A DNA stretch of 6,160 nt from contig JAUZPX010000108.1 of the NCBI GenBank assembly GCA_030705695.1, positions 1 through 6,160 on the forward strand. The letters run 5' to 3'. Positions 4,660 through 6,160 of the stretch are shown piece by piece. Both the position numbers and the translations under genes were made by a program. Each line of letters opens with the position of its first letter. Within the stretch, counting starts at the first letter, position 1. A model generated the notes under the pieces. The model searched no databases. It saw nothing but the letters and a program-made list of their open reading frames with translations, and was not told the DNA's origin. The stretch is from Bacillota bacterium (GTDB lineage Bacteria; Bacillota; Clostridia; Oscillospirales; Acutalibacteraceae).

Positions 4660-4695
4660 TTCGGATTTTACCGAAATATTTCGGATTATCCCGAA
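4660..4695. promoter_or_regulatory. twin operator-like palindromes upstream of the XRE-agrB operon
   Basis: TTCGG-N6-CCGAA occurs twice, at 4660-4675 and 4680-4695, with both arms perfect and centres 20 bp apart (about two helical turns). Each centre is AT-rich, and TAAAAT-like -10 hexamers read leftward within and just after them. They lie 32 bases upstream of the small XRE gene. Autoregulatory binding is inferred. Confidence 0.65.
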
Positions 4696-4701
4696 TTAAT
4701 T

Positions 4702-4737
4702 AGTAAAATAGCCCCTCCGTTGGTCAGACGGAAGGGC
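4702..4737 (-). terminator. intrinsic terminator after the lysis cassette
   Basis: On the minus strand, GCCCTTCCGT (4737-4728) pairs with ACGGAGGGGC (4720-4711) across a 7-base loop. The 10-bp stem has one T-G wobble and is followed by TATTTTACT. It lies 34 bases after the holin stop and separates the lysis cassette from the XRE-agrB operon. Confidence 0.75.
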
Positions 4738-4770
4738 CAATTTCGTACATTCCGGGTGGAGGGTCCCGGA

Positions 4771-4968
4771 TCAGAACGTCGATTTGTCCGTAGGATTGTT
4801 CAAAATTCCGAACGCAGCAAGCGCAGCCATTACGAGCCCCCATAATTCGCTGAAGCTTTCCTTTGTAAGCCCGATAAACTGGAATAGTCCGTACTGTGAG
4901 CCAATGAATAACAGGATCGGTAACAATGTTGCCCAAACCGCTATACTTTTAAGTCTGTTCTGTTTCAT
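4771..4968 (-). CDS. phi-LC3-type phage holin
   Basis: This 65-residue protein has two hydrophobic segments, at about 8-32 (AVWATLLPILLFIGSQYGLF) and 41-56 (ELWGLVMAALAAFGIL), and ends 'GILNNPTDKSTF'. The basic N-terminus (MKQNRLKS), the small two-helix form and the G-I-x-N-N-P-T-x-K ending are those of the phage_holin_1/phi-LC3 family. These proteins form lesions in the cytoplasmic membrane that time lysis and let the lytic enzyme out. The start at 4968 lies one base after the peptidase stop and has an AGGCGG ribosome site inside the end of that gene. A longer in-frame opening up to 5172 overlaps the peptidase and is not a credible start. It is the last gene of the lysis cassette, ahead of a terminator. 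Confidence 0.85.
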   Translation of the reverse strand: MKQNRLKSIAVWATLLPILLFIGSQYGLFQFIGLTKESFSELWGLVMAALAAFGILNNPTDKSTF

Positions 4969-4969
4969 A

Positions 4970-5620
4970 TTATTTACCGCCTTTCTCAACATAGTTTTTA
5001 AAGTTTGCAAGTAACTGATATGTTTCAGGCTCGACCATAGCCTTTTTAAGCCACTTTGCATCATCCGTGAGTATCTTGCCTTTTGCAAACGTAACGGCCT
5101 CCTGCGGTGTCGTTTTGGCAGGTGTAATCTTTTTGCTGAAGATAAAATATTCCTTATGTTCCTTTTGGACAAGTTCGGGTGAATAAGCCCTACCGGTCCT
5201 CAATGCACTTGCCGGATCACAGAAATACAACATTCCGCCAGCGTAATCATATGCTAATATGAAGTGCCCGCCCTTGGTAAACGTGCCGGGCCCCATTGAA
5301 CAAATAACCAGCGAACCATTCTGCAAAGCTTTTTCTACAGTTGCCATATCATCCGTCTGTGTCATTTGCAAATCGTATGTTTTTGCAATGAATGGGAACA
5401 ATGCCCACGATGTGCCGGATTCAACCCGGTAGTGGTGATCCATGCTCAACTTAGCAAGTTCCTGGACTGTTACCTTTATCCCGAACGCATTCAGCATCAT
5501 GGTTGAAGATACAATTCCGCAGCCGGATTCTTTGATCGTTTCACCCGGAGCAGGCGGAACATTGTCACTGTATGGAACATTGCTGAAATTGAATTGATAT
5601 ATTGGTGTAGGTTGTTTCAT
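4970..5620 (-). CDS. C39/papain-like cysteine peptidase, probable lytic enzyme
   Basis: This 216-residue protein starts MKQPTPIYQFNFSNVPYSDN, 2 bases after the upstream stop and behind a strong AGGAGGATG site. The N-terminal 165 residues resemble Peptidase_C39_2: Cys34 in 'ESGCGIVSSTMMLNAFG', His119 in 'TKGGHFILAYDY' and Asp135 in 'YFCDPAS' form the expected Cys-His-Asp set. The usual Gln before the Cys, which helps form the oxyanion hole, is not evident. The C-terminal 45 residues ('PQEAVTFAKGKILTDDAKWLKKAMVEPETYQLLANF') look like a small cell-wall-binding unit, which is a guess. There is no signal peptide or membrane segment, consistent with holin-dependent release. Its position between an XhlA-like protein and a holin points to an endolysin-like role, cutting peptide bonds in the wall. 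C39 domains are otherwise best known from bacteriocin leader processing. The in-frame extension to 5707 has no ribosome site and overlaps the previous gene. Confidence 0.8.
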   Translation of the reverse strand: MKQPTPIYQFNFSNVPYSDNVPPAPGETIKESGCGIVSSTMMLNAFGIKVTVQELAKLSMDHHYRVESGTSWALFPFIAKTYDLQMTQTDDMATVEKALQNGSLVICSMGPGTFTKGGHFILAYDYAGGMLYFCDPASALRTGRAYSPELVQKEHKEYFIFSKKITPAKTTPQEAVTFAKGKILTDDAKWLKKAMVEPETYQLLANFKNYVEKGGK

Positions 5621-5622
5621 AA

Positions 5623-5997
5623 TCATCCTCCTAATACTTTTGTAATTGCAAATGTTATTAGTCCGGTAGCTATTGCGGTTATAATTACCGCTGTTAGTGC
5701 GTCCCACTGTTTAGCTGGCTTTTCCTTCAGTTCCTTTACGTCGGTTTTGAGTGTAGCAATGTCGGCGTTTGGCTTCTCTTTCAAGTCCTTCACCTCTGCC
5801 TTTACGTCCTTGACTTCATTGCTGAGATTTTCAGTATTATTGGCAAGCACACGAATATTTGCGCTCATTTCGTTGAGGATTTTATAGTCGCACCTAAGTT
5901 CCTTTATGTCGCTCTCATTATCAGCAATCTTATTAAATGCAGTTTTCATGCTGCCTTCCAGCGCCGTAATCTTCTGCACCATCTCTTCGTGTTCCAT
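5623..5997 (-). CDS. XhlA-like coiled-coil protein with C-terminal membrane anchor
   Basis: This 124-residue protein consists of a long, highly charged coiled coil (about residues 3-94) and one C-terminal membrane helix (about 101-120, 'LTAVIITAIATGLITFAITK') ending VLGG. Two near-identical units, EVKDLKEKP (68-76) and DVKELKEKP (86-94), sit 18 residues apart. This architecture, together with its place just before the lytic enzyme and holin, matches XhlA/haemolysin-like proteins of Gram-positive phages, which assist lysis at the membrane. No catalytic domain is present. The start at 5997 has GGAGG 8 bases upstream. It is first in the three-gene cassette within this window, with gaps of 2 and 1 bases between stops and starts, so the three are probably translated together. 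Confidence 0.78.
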   Translation of the reverse strand: MEHEEMVQKITALEGSMKTAFNKIADNESDIKELRCDYKILNEMSANIRVLANNTENLSNEVKDVKAEVKDLKEKPNADIATLKTDVKELKEKPAKQWDALTAVIITAIATGLITFAITKVLGG

Positions 5998-6160
5998 CCT
6001 TGCATCCTCCCGTATCGTGATGTAGAATTATATTACCTGTCGCTTATTTACTCCCGTAGATAAACGGTAGGTTACTGGCCGGGGGCGCTCGAACGCTCTC
6101 GGCCTTCCGCTTAATTTAATCGTATCACAAAAATTGGACCTTCTTTGGTCAATCAGTTTG
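5998..6160. other. untranslated leader with GC-rich hairpin
   Basis: No gene is supported here. At 6077-6104 a GC-rich inverted repeat (GGCCG/CGGCC outer arms, GCG/CGC inner arms, CUCGAA loop) stands out from the AT-rich surroundings. As plus-strand RNA, G-U pairs close it into an 11-bp stem. As minus-strand RNA, the strand of the lysis genes, A-C mismatches interrupt it. No U-tract follows immediately on either side. Confidence 0.4.

Noticed and set aside
4969..5172. Long in-frame extension of the holin
   Set aside because: It overlaps the peptidase gene on the same strand in another frame, has no ribosome site, and would give a strongly basic non-holin N-terminus.
5621..5707. N-terminal extension of the C39-like peptidase
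   Set aside because: It overlaps the XhlA-like gene and is Asn/Arg-rich. The ATG at 5620 has a near-perfect AGGAGGATG site.
6028..6159. Open minus-strand frame of about 43 codons at the right edge
   Set aside because: It has no start inside the window and an Arg/Pro-rich composition across a hairpin. I cannot tell a tail-gene end from chance, so it is not listed as a gene.
1..6160. CRISPR array, insertion sequence or riboswitch
   Set aside because: I found no regular repeat-spacer pattern, transposase-like protein or recognisable aptamer on either strand.

Overview
The window looks like DNA of a temperate phage (or a closely related integrative element) of a low-GC Gram-positive host, most likely a Clostridia-type Bacillota. 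The grounds are AT-rich sequence, strong GGAGG-type ribosome sites, a tRNA-targeting tyrosine integrase, an XRE-type genetic switch, a phi-LC3-type holin, and components of the agr peptide quorum-sensing system, which belongs to Gram-positives. The species cannot be named from this sequence.

Layout from left to right: (1) 40-446, minus strand: a leftward early pair, a small Cro-like XRE protein and an excisionase-like MerR/HTH_17 protein, coupled by an ATGA overlap. (2) 447-660: a divergent control region with three copies of a repressor-type palindrome (half-site TTTTACAC). (3) 682-1266, plus strand: a double-HTH XRE repressor, ended by a bidirectional terminator at 1268-1297. (4) 1315-2301, minus strand: an AgrC-like membrane sensor with no kinase domain, then a 34-residue AgrD-like autoinducer precursor that was found by hand and uses Ser instead of Cys at the ring position. 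(5) 2302-2434: a second divergent control region with a fourth copy of the same palindrome. (6) 2435-3583, plus strand: a tyrosine integrase reading towards an attachment site. (7) 3551-3794: an attP-like site. Its core is the 3' half of a tRNA-Gln(CUG) gene, flanked on both sides by 11-bp-phased GGGGTCA repeats. (8) 3806-4628, minus strand: a small XRE regulator followed by a complete AgrB peptidase (His77/Cys84), behind twin TTCGG palindromes. (9) 4702-5997, minus strand: a lysis cassette of an XhlA-like coiled-coil membrane protein, a C39/papain-like cysteine peptidase and a holin, with a terminator. (10) 5998-6160: leader sequence with a GC-rich hairpin and no supported gene.

Phage-type genes lie on both sides of a partial tRNA: the integrase and switch on the left, the lysis module on the right. 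The window therefore reads best as attP of a circular phage genome, or as the joint of tandem prophages or a circularly permuted contig.

The striking point is a phage-encoded agr-like set split by attP: agrB on one side, agrD and the receptor-like gene on the other. The inferred logic is that one phage repressor, through four shared operators, controls itself, the early leftward operon, the integrase and the agrD/sensor operon. This would couple peptide signalling to the lysis-lysogeny and integration decision. Integration would send agrB and agrD to opposite ends of the prophage. Agr genes in a phage are known from Clostridioides difficile phage phiCDHM1. The kinase-less receptor, the Ser precursor and the attP-split layout are what look unusual here.
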